A stretch of 64,000 nt of DNA from Sipunculus nudus (GCA_026874595.1 CM049317.1:33408901-33472900); one strand, 5' to 3'; shown: positions 12,724 through 27,000, counted from the stretch's first letter. Numbers and translations are program-made. The notes: a model not told the origin generated them from the sequence alone.

Positions 12724-13607
12724 AAGAAGTAGAGACAATTTTAACTTAATATCTTACACACTATATTTCTATGATCAATAGGGACATTAAATACGCTATA
12801 ACATGAGATATTTATTGCTGTGTAAAGTTTAATTTATGATCGAGCATTACGCGTTTTACGTGTAGTGGAGCTACAACTGGACTTCGAAGTTAATCCTGTT
12901 CGGTCTTAGTTGTTCTCTTATTCTCTATCTGATCTGAGAGTACTGGACTTGCTCATTTACTTGCTAACTACATTCTTCCTTCTATTTGTTGAATGAATGG
13001 TGAAAATCTAATGTCAACTACTCCTACGCCGAAATTTCGAAGCAATGACTACGGAGGACCATTACTTCTAACAGACGGGCGTGTGAATATCAATGGAAAC
13101 ATCATTTTAGACACAGGTCAATCATAGTAATGCCACACAGGCATCCAACCAGATGCCATGGCCGTATAAGATACTCATTGGGGCCAACTTAAACGGCTCT
13201 AGCAGCTTTACAACCAAACTGTAAATCTACTCACAACCAAATCTATAAATAACCCGTCATCTTTGAATGACTTGAAAAATAAGAAAGCCACACGTTTTAT
13301 AGTTGAAACGGATCGTAGCCAAGGGACACCGAGACGACAAACTGGAAGTTTCTGATAGATTTAAAGTCCAATCAGTGTATACACTAATCTCGGTTTAATA
13401 ACAGCATTCTGATTGAACTTTTAGCCATCCCTGTCTGTACATTTATGTATATTTTCCAAATACGTTTCGGCTATTCAACTGTATATTCAGTTATTTATAC
13501 GGCCGATCAAGGCATATGAGGTAGCTGTCTGCTTTGGTGGTTACTGTTATCTATGTAGCATATATTTATACATATATATATATATAAACTTCTAAAGGGT
13601 ATTATCC
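12724..13607. other. Intergenic, no gene seen
   Basis: AT-rich sequence with no exon-like frame or recognised repeat, ending in a short TATATA run just before the solo LTR. Confidence 0.5.
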
Positions 13608-13612
13608 GTGAC

Positions 13613-14395
13613 CGTTACAGGTGCCCTTTTTATTGTGTGACACGGGCGTAACTCGTGTTGTAGCTCCCGTGTCTGGCCGCATATTGCACTCTCAGTTTAA
13701 TCCGTACTGGTTGAACTCTCGTTGTCATGCTGGCTTGGGGCTTTCTCGCCTGGCTGAGCCGGGGCGAGCTCACGTGCGGACCCTGGAATGTAATGTTTTT
13801 CTAGATGATTCCTGTAACGCGTTTACCGTGTATTATGTTAGATTCTTCGATTGTTCGAGAAATAGAAGCTCCTCAGCTTGAGGTGAAAAGTTATGTAAAG
13901 GGGCTGTGTTTTAGAACGGAGAGAGAGGTGAGAGAATATTCCAGCGGAAACGGACGTGCGAGACCTATCCGATTATCCGGTAATTTCAGGGATTCTACTA
14001 TTACTACCTCTATATAATTTGGTGCTGCCTGCTTCAAGTTTACTTTCTGGATTGTTACAAGACCTTTACATTGGACTGCTATTCTCCGGGAAGTTTGTGT
14101 GGACTTTTCATCCGGCATTTACATTTAAAAGGACTTATCGTTATGACAGTGGTGGTATCCAGGTACTGTGCACTTTGTTTATTTTACTGTGTGATTGTAT
14201 TTATTTGCTCTTATACTGTGTCATTGTATTGATTTAGTGTCTTTTAATGTTAGGGTTGTTTAAAGAATCAATTTTAGTTATTTGTTAAAAAAAAACGCTG
14301 CCTAGTGTTACAGAATCTGAATTTGCTTGTTATCTCCTTGACAAAATTTATGTTCATCACGCATGCGTGATCTGATGATATAAGGTTCCGTAACA
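13613..14395 (+). mobile_element. Solo LTR of an LTR retrotransposon
   Basis: A 783-bp element beginning CGTTACAGG (one change from the family's TGTTACAG) and ending CCGTAACA, flanked on both sides by the 5-bp target duplication GTGAC (13608-13612 and 14396-14400). Shared blocks, including GGGGCTGTGTTTTAGA and GTGGTGGTATCCAGGTACT, match the reverse-oriented LTR at 27687-28548. Absence of internal sequence with an intact target duplication indicates LTR-LTR recombination. Open frames inside it are not coding. Confidence 0.85.
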
Positions 14396-14499
14396 GTGAC
14401 CTACAACCTATTCTTTATTCAGATGGCAGTTTAAATCCCCTTTTTCCCTTTTTCCCAAATAACCGATACTTTAATTTAAACAATCCAGCAACTAACACA

Positions 14500-15010
<511 letters not shown>

Positions 15011-15425
15011 ACTGAAACTCGTTGACCAGTTTGATTGCATAACTAATAATAAGACTAAGACGGGATATTGGCTACATGACACACTACATGTATTGAAGCG
15101 ACCGGACATTAGAGGCACCCACTGACCCTTCCATAGCGATATTGACGTGGCGTCACTCCAAGAGTAACTTGGCACATTATCGCCACATATGATTCACATT
15201 ATAGTGAGACATCTCTCAAGCTTACAAGCATTGGTCATATCCATAGTTGCCGTCTATATAAATTTTAATGTTCTATCACTCACGCGCCATTTGCGCCCTA
15301 AGCATTATGGTTAATTGTAACACTAAGGGTCAGAGGGCAGAAACAATATATTGACCTATGCACCGGAAATTATGTACCACTGTACACAACATACTAAATT
15401 ATGGGTAACAGAACAACAACCTGAC

Positions 15426-15428
<3 letters not shown>

Positions 15429-15500
<72 letters not shown>
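15429..15500. repeat. (AT)n microsatellite
   Basis: About 70 bp of uninterrupted AT dinucleotide. Downstream (15530-15590) is ACCTGATGAAGGAACC, AGGAAAGTCGTGCAACC and a short tail, which may be the 3' end of the Penelope-like element. Confidence 0.98.
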
Positions 15501-15504
<4 letters not shown>

Positions 15505-15616
15505 CGTTAATAAATTTACTCCATTTATCCCTCACCTGATGAAGGAACCTGTGAGCTCAGGAAAGTCGTGCAACCTATTTAAATGTTAGTCGAAACTAAG
15601 GCGTCACCTCTCATTT

Positions 15617-15619
<3 letters not shown>

Positions 15620-15690
<71 letters not shown>

Positions 15691-15695
15691 TATAC
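15620..15695. repeat. Compound (CT)n-(AT)n microsatellite
   Basis: About 34 bp of CT dinucleotide passing directly into about 40 bp of AT dinucleotide with an ATACAT interruption. Confidence 0.97.
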
Positions 15696-15704
15696 AGATG
15701 TATG

Positions 15705-15895
15705 AATAGTCATGCTCGTTCATTGAATATATATGGGAATGATCTACCCAGAAAAGTTGGTTCACTGCCGGTAGGAATCGAACCCATGATTTTTCTATTT
15801 CCGGTGGGGCCGCCTTAACCACTGGGCTACGACAGATCCCTAGTCCCTCTGTGTACATTTTTATAGGAACCAGAGAAGTACCGTGACGTCATAGT
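15705..15895 (-). mobile_element. tRNA-derived SINE, copy 1
   Basis: On the minus strand it shows an RNA polymerase III A box (GTAGCCCAGTGGTTAAGG) and a B box (GGGTTCGATTCC) about 30 bp apart, as in tRNA-derived SINEs. The same unit recurs at 16040-16215, including ~60 bp upstream of the A box with TCCTATAAAA and a TGACGTCA-type motif, and a shared GCAGTGAACC downstream. Length is about 180 bp. Exact ends are uncertain. Confidence 0.7.
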
Positions 15896-15971
15896 CTCAC
15901 CCACTGTAGGTGTCGGCACGGCGATTTTGCATGCAACAGGGAGAAATGATAGCTTTATATGGTGTGCGCAT

Positions 15972-15974
15972 ATG

Positions 15975-16020
<46 letters not shown>
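15972..16020. repeat. (AT)n microsatellite
   Basis: About 48 bp of AT dinucleotide separating the two SINE copies. It is followed by the direct repeat TGGAATAGCCATCC in two copies. Confidence 0.97.
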
Positions 16021-16024
<4 letters not shown>

Positions 16025-16039
16025 ATAGCCATCCTGGAA

Positions 16040-16215
16040 TAGCCATCCTGGTCCATTGTATATAGTTGGAATTGGTAAACACAGAAAAGTCGGTTCACTG
16101 CCGGTGGGAATTGAACCCTAATCTTTCGATTTCACCACTTGGCTAAGACGGATTCCCCGCCCCTCGGTGTGTTTGCATACTTTTATAGGAACCAGCGAAG
16201 TGACGTCACGGTAGT
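16040..16215 (-). mobile_element. tRNA-derived SINE, copy 2
   Basis: Same family and orientation as copy 1, with a degraded A box (TTAGCCAAGTGGTGAAA) and B box (GGGTTCAATTCC). A (TG)n run at 16219-16240 follows. The adjacent 16241-17145 shows no gene; a GGATGGACAGACAGA motif near 16860 is typical of the dispersed repeats seen elsewhere in the window. Confidence 0.65.
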
Positions 16216-17147
16216 GTATATGTGTGTGTGTGTGTGTGTTGGCTGTGGAAACCTCCAATCATGATGTCAATTGAACTTACTCAGCTGAACAGGTCGACTT
16301 TGATAGTAAGTAAACTAGGTGAACAATAAAATTATATTTTGTCCCCGTTGGATTGCTCAATGAAGCGGATCCTGGTACTCCACCAAAGTCATGATAGACG
16401 TCACAGTGACTCACCCTTGGGGTTCCAAGACATTTACCCACAACCATTTTGAATTTATCGTTATCTAAATATAGTTCTATAGTTATGTAGAGCATATTCT
16501 CTCCGATGGTTATAATGTTTTACTAAGTTAAGGCTTCTGAGGTTATGAAGAATTAAAATATGTGTCTGTATACCCTAACTCATCACCGCCATTTCTGTTG
16601 AATTCTCCTTAGGAAACTCATCATTTGCCCTGTCAAAAGATCAACCCATGCCGATCCAAAAATTAAAAACACTTCAAATAAAGTAAAATAAATAAAAAAT
16701 GCACAAAAATAGAAAAACTACATATGGAGACTCAATATTGATATAGTCTTTTCCATAACTCGAACTATAGGTCACAGTGACCAAACTTTTAGCATCATCA
16801 CATAACCTGTCAATAGCTATCAGCATGTGAAGTGTAAACTTCCTGACCCTTCCGACAGACGGATGGACAGACAGAAAAACCAACGGGAAGAAGACAATCC
16901 CTTACAGTAACATGGGCTAATAAAAACAATAATAATCAATAAATAAGTATCATGTAATCATATCACAAATTAAGGTTGCAGCAAATAGTATAAAAGATAT
17001 ATATTTTTTTAATTTGTGGATGAATGCATTCATCAGCATTTCTCATGAAATGTAAGGTATTATAGCATAAAGATTGGTGCCATAGAACCTATTTGTCGTA
17101 AAGAACTCTCAACATTATTTTTCTCTCGTTAAGGGTTTTTAGCTCAG

Positions 17148-19572
17148 CTGACTTTCAGTCATGCTGGGCTATAGCGATGGGTCTTTGTCCGGCGTCCTTC
17201 CGTCTGTCCGTCCGGCCGTCCGTCCGGCCGTTAGCAGGGCACAAATCGTTACCGTAGGGGCTAGGGCCATGAACCCCATGCAGTCTTAGAGATTATAAAA
17301 AGATCTCCTTGCAAACCTGAAATTTTGTCACTGCAACCTATATTATCGAATTTATGGGGTGTGTTTGCACCCCCCAGAAATAACTCTTTGAGACAAAATT
17401 TTCATCCCAAACCTTCCATCTTTCACATACAGCTCACCTACCAAAAGGGGAAGAACCATAATTTTTTTTAGGTCAAAAGGTAAAAGGTCAAGGTCACAGG
17501 AGCCTCTTTTTTGAAAAGACTGTGGATGCATTTTAAGCCAACCCTTTCATCCCGATTCTTTGATCTTTCACATATAGCTCACCTACTAAGTTGAAGAAGA
17601 ATCCTATATATATTGAGGTCACAAGGTCAAAGGTCAGGGTCACAGGATCCACTTCTTTGAAAAGGTAGTGGACACATTTCAAGCTAGACTTTTCATTTCA
17701 AACCTTCCAGCACTGATATCGCTTCTCTGCCAACAGGGGAAAAGACCTGTTGATTTTGAGGTCAAAGGTCAAGTTCACAGCACCCACTTCTTGTGTGGAG
17801 TCATTTTCAGGCAAACTTTTCAATCTGTACCTTCCATCTGTCATATATGGCTTACCTACCAATAAGGGAAGAAGCCTATTGATGTTGAGGTCAAAAAGTC
17901 AAAGGTCAAGGTCACAATATTTAATCGTTCTAAATGCTTGTGAGCATATTTCAAGTGTAACTGTTCAACCCAAACCTTCAGTCTTTCACATATGCCACAT
18001 CTATGCATCACTCAGTTTGACTCAAACTTCATATTTATGGGTCTTTTTGCTTGAATAAATAACATTGATTTTGGGGTCAGCTGGTCAGCAGGTTAAAGGT
18101 TGCAGGTCAAAGTTATTCACCCATTGGTTGCCAAGTAATTACACCAGATTTAAGTTGTCAGCAGTTACCCATTATTTAGAAAGAATCCAGTTGATATATG
18201 GGCAAAAGGCCAAGGTCATAGGTCAGGGATGTTCACAATTACTTATTTTATAGACCATCTCTATTTTTCTTGTATATATAACCATCCCACTCCAGCTGGT
18301 ACATCTCCCTGTGTGGCTGTAATTGTGAGTGACACTGGTGACATATGACTCCCTTTTGTATCAGCCTATTAAGTGATAAGACTCAGTGATAAGTACCCCG
18401 TTACTTCATAACAAAAACACTGTTGTCAGAATGCTTCAGCCAGGCATTAAGACTATGAGAGTATAGTATTAAGGTTTAGCTACTGATTTATAAGATGATG
18501 GGAACCTTTTGCAGTTTATTTTATGGAATCCTAGCAATAAACTTAGTTTCCTAGATATCTGAATATTTTAATATATATCACCACATATAAAAGCAAGTGT
18601 TTGTTCTCATAATATGTGGATGTGTACCTTGATTTAGGATGGATTTTTGTTTTATTTCAAGACTCTTAGTCATGCTTTCTGCATTTCTTTTCTTTCAGGT
18701 TTGGCAGTTTACCTACCCTGCTGACCCCATTGAAAAGCAGAGTGATAATATAAAATATTGAACTTACACTTTTTACAATTGCATATCTATAATTCTGATA
18801 TGAGGGCCTGGACATGCCTTTTGAATTATTTTGGGCATTTATTACTGGATAATTTGCCCCAAGTTTGGTCTCTTATTGGAGAATGTGGGATATCAAATGT
18901 CATACTTGTCAGAAATCCATTATGTCTGCCAGTTAGCCACCTTAGAAATTCTTTCTTCAGGGAAGTTTCAGTAATTTTCTTTTAATGTTTGGTCCAATTT
19001 AGAGAATGTTTGTTGTCTGATTTCAGACTTGTCAGAAGTCCAATATGGCCACCAGGCAACCATCTTTTAATTCCTTTTGATCATATTATCTCAAGAACAG
19101 TTAAAGTGAATGCAGTTGGATGTATATTTATGTAATCTTGTAAAGGATTGGGTCAAATATTTCTGAATAAATATTACCATCATTTATAAAAGTGCAGTAC
19201 AGTTGGCTTGCATTGAATAAAAATTCATACAGAAGCACCTGTTTCTCAATAATTCTTGCATGTATTTCCTTGATTTTTGCTATATATTTTGATCTTATAT
19301 TTGCCCTTTGTGGTGTTCCTTTTGAGACTGACAGGTTTCAAGCAAGCTGTTGGAATAGTTCCTGATAGCTTAACAATCATGCATTTTCCTCAGACCATCA
19401 ATTCACTGTGTTTTAACCAGACATAGGTGATATATATTTCTATTGTCATAGAAAATTTTCAACAAATTGGCAAATTGGTTCTTCAAAATTTGACTGGAAG
19501 TTGTGAATCTCAGTCCATGATGTCACAGGTCATGCTTGGCAGCTGAGCGTCATGACCCATGGGTCACTTGTT
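17148..19572. repeat. Long dispersed repeat (AGCTCAGCTGA ... CCCATGGG ends)
   Basis: A ~2.4-kb block starting TTTTTAGCTCAGCTGACT and ending ATGACCCATGGGTCACTTG. The left half repeats blocks of 'TTTCACATATAGCTCACCTACC' type spaced 120-150 bp apart, each followed by GAGGTCAAAGGTCAAGGTCAC. The same termini in reverse order bound 53008-55357. Open frames inside are short and repeat-derived. The class is not established. Confidence 0.65.
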
Positions 19573-20852
19573 TAATCAATATAATGAAACATGGGTATTA
19601 AAATAAAAGTTTTATTGGAATTACTTTCGTACCGTTTCATTGATGGTATCTTAAATGTGAAGGTAAACATTTATTTTTATACCAGGGTTTATCATATAAA
19701 ATCTGAAAGCAAACATAATGGTAGATGTGTTTCTAAACTAACACGTTACATACACACACAGGTCAAATAAGTGTTTCCTAATATTGGAGCTTTAAAAAAA
19801 TGGTCGCAGTTTTTAAGAGAAATAATTTAAGTAAAATATTATAAAAAAATAAACGAACAAAAAGTGTCATCTTGCTTTGAATTAGAGCCTATCAGTCTCA
19901 AAAGAGTAGTTTATAAGTTTAACAAACAACGTTGTGTTCTATTAATTGTCATTTGTAGATTAGTTGATATCTGTGTCTTATTTACAGTACGAAAACCTAA
20001 ACGCCGAGCAGAACCGAATTGATTCTTTTCATGGTATTATGCGGCTAACATTAGCACTCTTAATGCCACTCGCAAAAAGGTCTGTTGACACGAAATGACA
20101 AGAACACTAAGTATAAAGAGGCTGTCACCGTGTACTTTAGTGTAATCCTTTCACAAAGGGTTCATATGTCGATATATATGCAACGAAAGAATAGAGTCCC
20201 TTTGTCCCTGCATGAAAGAGTACGTTTATATTGTGGGCCCGCGTTTATATTTTCGGGTAGACACATGTAGCCAAGATAATAGGTAAATATGTTAGGTATG
20301 CAATGTTTATAGAGCTTTATGTCTGAAAGTGCTCACGTTCAAAGTGTTATGTTCCTGGGAGAGTAGAATGTGAACCCTAGAACGTGCAGGAATGACAGGT
20401 GACACATGTATGTGTCTGTATTTATCTATCTGTTGTGTTTTTACGAATACACATTTCTCAGAACAGAACCTTGTCTGAGGTATCCCCCCCCCCCAACTTA
20501 AATACACATCAAGTGGCTCCAACAACCGTGGGTTCCAACTAGATACATAAACCTAATAAAAAGCCAAGCTAGAAAAAGCATTATACCCTGAATAGATATT
20601 CTGACAAAATAAAGAATATATTTATAACTTTTAATCATATTCTAAAACTCTTTAAAATTTGATTCCCCGAGAGGTATTTGTAGCTCCAGTCCGATCATCA
20701 GACTTTCTTTAAAGTCTAAAACATATATACAGACACCTTTCTAATGTGGTATCATGATAATAGATCTAGCTTATGTCAAAATGTCTAGCGAATTTTCCTC
20801 GTTATTAAGAATAATTCAAATAAACAGCTCCGATAAAGCTCAGAACACCAAG
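19573..20852. other. Intergenic, no gene seen
   Basis: AT-rich, with a poly-C run near 20484-20494 and no recognisable exon. It is the 3' flank of the receptor gene on the minus strand. Confidence 0.5.
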
Positions 20853-20858
20853 TTTATT
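20853..20858 (-). promoter_or_regulatory. Candidate polyadenylation signal AATAAA
   Basis: AATAAA on the minus strand about 170 bases after the stop codon of the CTLD receptor at 21026. The position fits a short 3' UTR. No transcript evidence is available. Confidence 0.4.
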
Positions 20859-21025
20859 AAAGCATAGTTAGAAATGATGCATTCACAAAATAACATCCGG
20901 CGTTAATGTATCATTCATATGACCAATAACATCTTGCGTTTATATATTTCCTAGAACCGCATACGGATATGCCTATATATGTTATTTGTGGGAAAGTTTC
21001 GTATTCGATGACACTGTATTGTGTG

Positions 21026-24000
21026 CTATGTATTATAGATGTCATTGTCAACCATGATGGTTACGGACTCCTCGTCTACATCAACATCAAGCTGACTTTC
21101 GTTCTTATGTATCTGTTGATTCTGAGATATGAGAAGATTATAATAGTCAGCATTATCAGTATTCGAATTCACATCTTCCCGAGTGAAGGCTTCAACTGCA
21201 TACGCGTACATGCTGTCTGAAGTGTTTCCAGTTGCCGTGACCTCGGACCTTTCATCCGTTTTCTTCGGGACGGCATATACGAACGCTCCTGCACCATCTG
21301 TACTGGAATCGAGTATATTATTTGGATTAATTTGTATATTCTCGTTGTGTTCTTCAGCACTCTCTGGCATGACGTGGTCAGATACCGACTGATTCTTATT
21401 CTTTGGTTGGTTTTTCCTCTCACTATTGAGCAAGGAATAAAGTATGCTCATCTCCCCGGCTCCCTCCGTGACCATACCAACGGTAGGCTTCACATCCCTG
21501 ACTGTAGATCTCAGTACGTCTCTTTCCGATTTGTTTAAACCTTCTGGTAAAATATTATGCATATGATCTTTCATAAAGTTCGATAAATTAATACAGTCCG
21601 CAGTTTCATAAATATGTTTGTCAAAACGTTGAGTCATGCCAGTGGGGTGTCCGCTTCCGGCCAATGTAGTGTAATCGACGTCGTCAATTTCACTGTACAC
21701 ATTATCGGACTGGTTAGGATGATCTATTCCAGTTGTACATGAAAACTTAACGCTTACATTTTCAGCACGATAGCCTTTATCAGTCATCCTGCGTCGTTTT
21801 TGCCAGCTACAATAAAATATATTTAAATACAATTAATCAACTTAATTAAATATAAATTTATATAAATTATGAATTAATTTTTAAGTACATTAAAGACATT
21901 GAAATATAAATCTGTAGATATGGGAGAGCGAAAAAGATAATTAGGCACTTTGAATTATATTTTCATACTGACATACAGGGGGATGTTGATAATAACAAGA
22001 TTGGTTATGTTTTTAGATGAATTTTGCAAAAAAATCTTACCACACAATAAGCACAAGTAGAGCTGCAAGAATAATCAGGCCAGTCACGCTTCCTATGCCT
22101 GCCACCATGGGAAGAGTATTTCCATCATTACCTATGAATGCAAATAAAAATGAACGTTTTGGAATATTGCTTCAAACACCGCGAAATTACGTTATAAACA
22201 CAAACACTTAATAACTTTAATTATAACAACCTAAAATGCATACAATAAAAAAACAATACTTTTTTAAAGCGTTCGGAAGAACAGAAAAGAAGTATATTCT
22301 TCAAAAATATCCACAAGTAAATTTAAAATTTTACTTCACCTGCTGACGACTTCATGTCAGATGGCACTGATGAGCCGGTGTCAGTTGTTCGTGTGGTTGA
22401 AAAAACACCGACTCCGTAAGAAATTGAAACAAAGGTCTCCTCAGATGAAAGTTTTTCATGGAAACTGTTAGTCCTCTCTGTGGGTTCGTTATCTAATTGC
22501 AAGTCAATTGTTAATTTTTGTTGTTGTTCTAGATTACAAAAGAAAGTAACTATTTTATTATACACTTTTATACATACGCAGCATCCGTATAACGAAAGTC
22601 ATATTAAGAAGAGGGAGGTATAATGCATTACCAAAAACCCTAAGAAGTTTGGACAACTATAGAAATTTCTTCAACGGAACTTATAGCAGACCTGATTCAC
22701 AGATAAAGGCATCTGCTAATCCTTGGCAACGTTCGGATGTCCAATCTGAGTCCTGATCTAACAAGATACAACGGTCATGCAGAGCTACCTTTGCTGTGGC
22801 ATCTTTCCAAAATCCACTTTCAACGTCTTTCCTAGAGAACTCTTTAAAAGTTACAAAAGAGTTTTTTAACATGCCATCAACATTTATATTCCATGGCAAA
22901 TGAGTCGGGCTAAACATACAATTTCTTTTCAAGGAAAAAAAATCGTTTAAATGTACAACTTGATTTTATTTTTACAGGGCTCTTATTGAGATCTACATTG
23001 ACACCATTATTTTCTTAACATGTGCGTAGTTTATATGCGGGCGAAATCGCTTAACGTTAATAAGAACTTACCGTCATGCCAAGTCCACCTTCTACTAGAC
23101 CCAAAGACCCATAATATGGTCTGCCTGGAATCCAGCGCAATTTTGTGCATAACATTTCTGAGGTTCCTAAAGTCTTCGTTTTGAGGAAACGAAGCCAGGA
23201 CCGAATTTCGCGTAGTATCTAAATTTGAACATTTGCTCACTGCCGCTTCCCAGGTAACACTTCGTTTGATATAGCTGAGACACTTCTCCGTTGATGTCAT
23301 CTCGAACTCATTTTTACCACATCGCCAGTCTTGGTGAGGTTTATCTGTTGACAAAATTGTTATTTACTATTGTTGAGTGAAATGCATGCAAGAATAGGCG
23401 TTTTGATTGTTACCATAAATCTGTTCAATTTATTTATATTATCAAACAATGATGACAAGCTTTAATATAAAAAAGATATTTCCAGATAGTTAACTGAAAA
23501 TTCTTCTCACGTTAAGATACATCATATGAAACATTTAAGATACAACCTTCGGCTATTAGTGGGCAGATGTATTTAATGACAACAAAAACTTACCGAGAGT
23601 ACAGAGGGGGTAATGGTGTGCCGTACATAGTTCGTCTTTAAGTTTCGTTAGATTAGATAGCCAGCTCCTTGTTACAGTAAGGCAAAACGATAGGCCGAGT
23701 CCATGTTCACGTCCAGTTGGATGCTGTGCTTTCCAAGTAAGTTTGTCTGGAACTATTGGGTGAGACTTATTTAACTTTGCTAGAAATATATATGTGCAAA
23801 GATATATTGAAGGACACTCGGTGATATGTACAACATATTAGTTCCAAATTCACAAGGTAAGACATTAAGTAAGATTCCAAATGGAAACAACAATTGTATG
23901 ATCTGGCGTTACCGACAAAGTTGATATATTCCGATTTTTTCCATCTTTTTATAGTCTTATGTTAAAGAACTCCAGTTCAGGAAGATAAAAAAAAATAAAA

Positions 24001-27000
24001 TAAAACAAGGTCACTTATAAGTATATCGAGCTCATATCATAAGTGATTATATCATGCAGGGTCCATTTAATTATTAAAAATAGATCTTATTTCCTCACAA
24101 TTTGCGTTTGTCATATATATCGCCACATTTTGGTAATCTGCTCCAGACATCATCTCCCAACGAGGAACGCACGTCCCTGGTCCACTCATACTACGATTTT
24201 CGAAATCATTTCTGCAACAACAGCTGCCTGCATTACCCTCCTGCAAGGATAATATTAAAGGGCTTGGGTTTTTAAACGTTTTTGAACAGTGAATTGAATG
24301 CGTTTTGACCAATAACGTATGCTGTTCGTGCTAGATGACGACCACCAACAATATACCCGGGACGTTTTTTTTCAACGCCATGTAACCATCCATCCTCAAA
24401 TAATACAACCACTTCCTTTGCCGCTCCTTCAGTCAAACCAATGTAGGGAGCCTTTGTTTATATAAACGTTTATATCAGTTAGCAGTAAGCGCAGGAAAAA
24501 AAACAACTGGTTAAGTTGGAATTTGACTTGCCAAATAAAAAAAAACCAGAAACATGTTAATTATTAGATTGGATTCCATAAGAAAGTATTCTAGGCCAAT
24601 AGAATCACTGAAAGTGTAGCTATTATAGTAAGAATGCCATATCATAACCAAAAGGTGGTTCCCATGATGATGATCATATCACCAAATAGTTAACAAAATT
24701 ATATTGGAAAGAGCAATGGTTCGTAATAAGGTCCTCTTTTCTTTCATGTACAACGGTTAACATATTGTTTATAACGATATCGTATCTAATTTACAAAACC
24801 TTATGTTCGGTATTTTAAACAGGTATACATATAAACTTGGATGTATATCATTGTATGCTCCATCGGAGAATTACCTGTTGGTTTTGGGCTAAAATTTCAG
24901 GAAACTGGGCCCTCTTTTGGACACTTGTGATAATGCTAAATGAGTGCAAATGACGACTTTAAAGAATAAATGAAATCAAGATATTTTTCGAATATATAAT
25001 AATTTATCTTAGTCGAATCAAACAATTGAAAACTACATGTAGAAAATGAACTTGTTACAATAATATTAAATTAATAATAATAATAATAATTATTATTATT
25101 ATTATTAAAACAGTAAAAATTAATAAAAAATGTGGTCAGAGGCAACAACTTCCGCCACGATCCAAATCAGTTTACAAAGCAAAATTTGAGTTGTCGCTGT
25201 TCAACATTTAAAACCATTTATTAGCTTAAAAAACACGGACTATGGGCCTTGACAGCGACCAAAGAAAAGCAGTGTCAGAATGGAAAGGAAGCATTTGAAT
25301 GAAAATACATATATAACGGTGATCCGTATAACTTTTTATAGGTTTCTATAAGTGTAACCTAAACCCTCCACACAGAATATCATCAAAATCGTTTTGATAT
25401 TGCACATAGAAAACCAAACGTTCGAGGATTAAACATAAAAGATCTCACCATCTTGTGGACGTATGATTATAATGATAATCGTAGAATAAATACATGTTTC
25501 TCACAGTTTAATTGACATTTATTCATTTGTATTGTTTATTTTTGTTTTAATCTCCTATTTTGTTACACTAGTAAACTTGTAATCACGATAATTAATTCCT
25601 TCTGTTGAAACATAATTATAAAAAAAAAAAAATTGAAGATCAAAACGAAATCCGAATGAAAATGGCTTTTTTTCTGGACACGTAAATCGCAAGTAAACGA
25701 GTAAACAGTCCAACCGCAATGCATACTGAAAAATGACCAGCCTGCAACCTGACGGCACCCGTATTAATGAAAAACACCTCATTACAGTGCAATTTCTAAA
25801 ACTGAACATTCATAATTAAGTGCAGTTAATTGAGCTGAACATCCTCAGTGACTGGCAAGAATAATACAAACACAAATATCCCTTACCAAGTGAATTGAGA
25901 AGTACTTAAAAGACTGTCAACGTGTTTTGCAAGCCTGGATAGACCAGACCCGCCTACACCCTAGCTCTTTAGCTCCAAGTCTCTCTGCATAGCAGCCTTG
26001 ATAGTAGATTCCATCATGGTGCATATCTAGGGAAAGGTATATTTAAAGTAGGTTGAATGGAGAAATGTAATATATGTAGAGAATGACAGAGCGGGAGAGA
26101 AATACGCAAAATAAGACGAAACGCCGGTTGCACCTTTCTAGACTTAAACATGTACAGAGGAAACTGAATAAATGGGTAGTGGTCACCGCTTACCTCTGTT
26201 GACCCAATTCCAGTATAATGGCCCGGTTCTACCACCTATCCACGTTCGCATTACACCAGCTTGTTGTATTAGTCTATGAAGGACTGAGTGGGACTGGAAA
26301 GAGGTGTCCCACACAAGTTTGGCTTTTTTCTCACTGCATGCTTCATGTGCCTCAGTCCAAGTCATGCTGCCATGATACAGACAGTACTGCATATCTAAAT
26401 GTAAATAACATTAGTGTAACATTACTTTTGTGAATAAAAAATACGTTGCACCGTATATACAAACATACATACATACATTTATGGGGCCTGGACATCTGAG
26501 TGGTAAAACGCTCGGCCCTCTTCGGCCAAGGACGGTGGTTTTCCCCGATTCCGACTACCGAGTGCGAACATCCCAGCCATACAAAGTGCCTCGTATTATT
26601 ATAACTATTTGTATAATCCATGTAAAAGTTTATAAATGGGAAATCAATGTTTAGACCACTTCACATTTTACACATATATAAACATATTTTGAAATTAGAC
26701 AGTTATAGTTTAATTAATATTTATAAAGGTTCAAAACTAGGAAGTCGTACAAAGATCATATATATAGAATAGTTCTGAAATAAATACATGCAACCACTCC
26801 AATAACCTTTTCACATTTATTACTTGCAAATGTGTGGACCCAGATGTTCCCCAGCCCTTAAAACCTGGTCCATTCCTAGTTATAATATTTATGTTATATT
26901 TGTGCCGAATGATATGATTATAAATACTACCATCCATTTTGAACTATGGCTTGCCCTGTTGCATATAGAACAAAATATTAATGTAAACACTTTGTTACAG

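Noticed and set aside
25940-26035. Minus-strand stretch reading GIYYQGCYAERLGAKELGC after a good acceptor
   Set aside because: It opens in phase with the CTLD1 exon but stops at TGA without a usable phase-1 donor; CTLD1 is completed better by 23779-23594.
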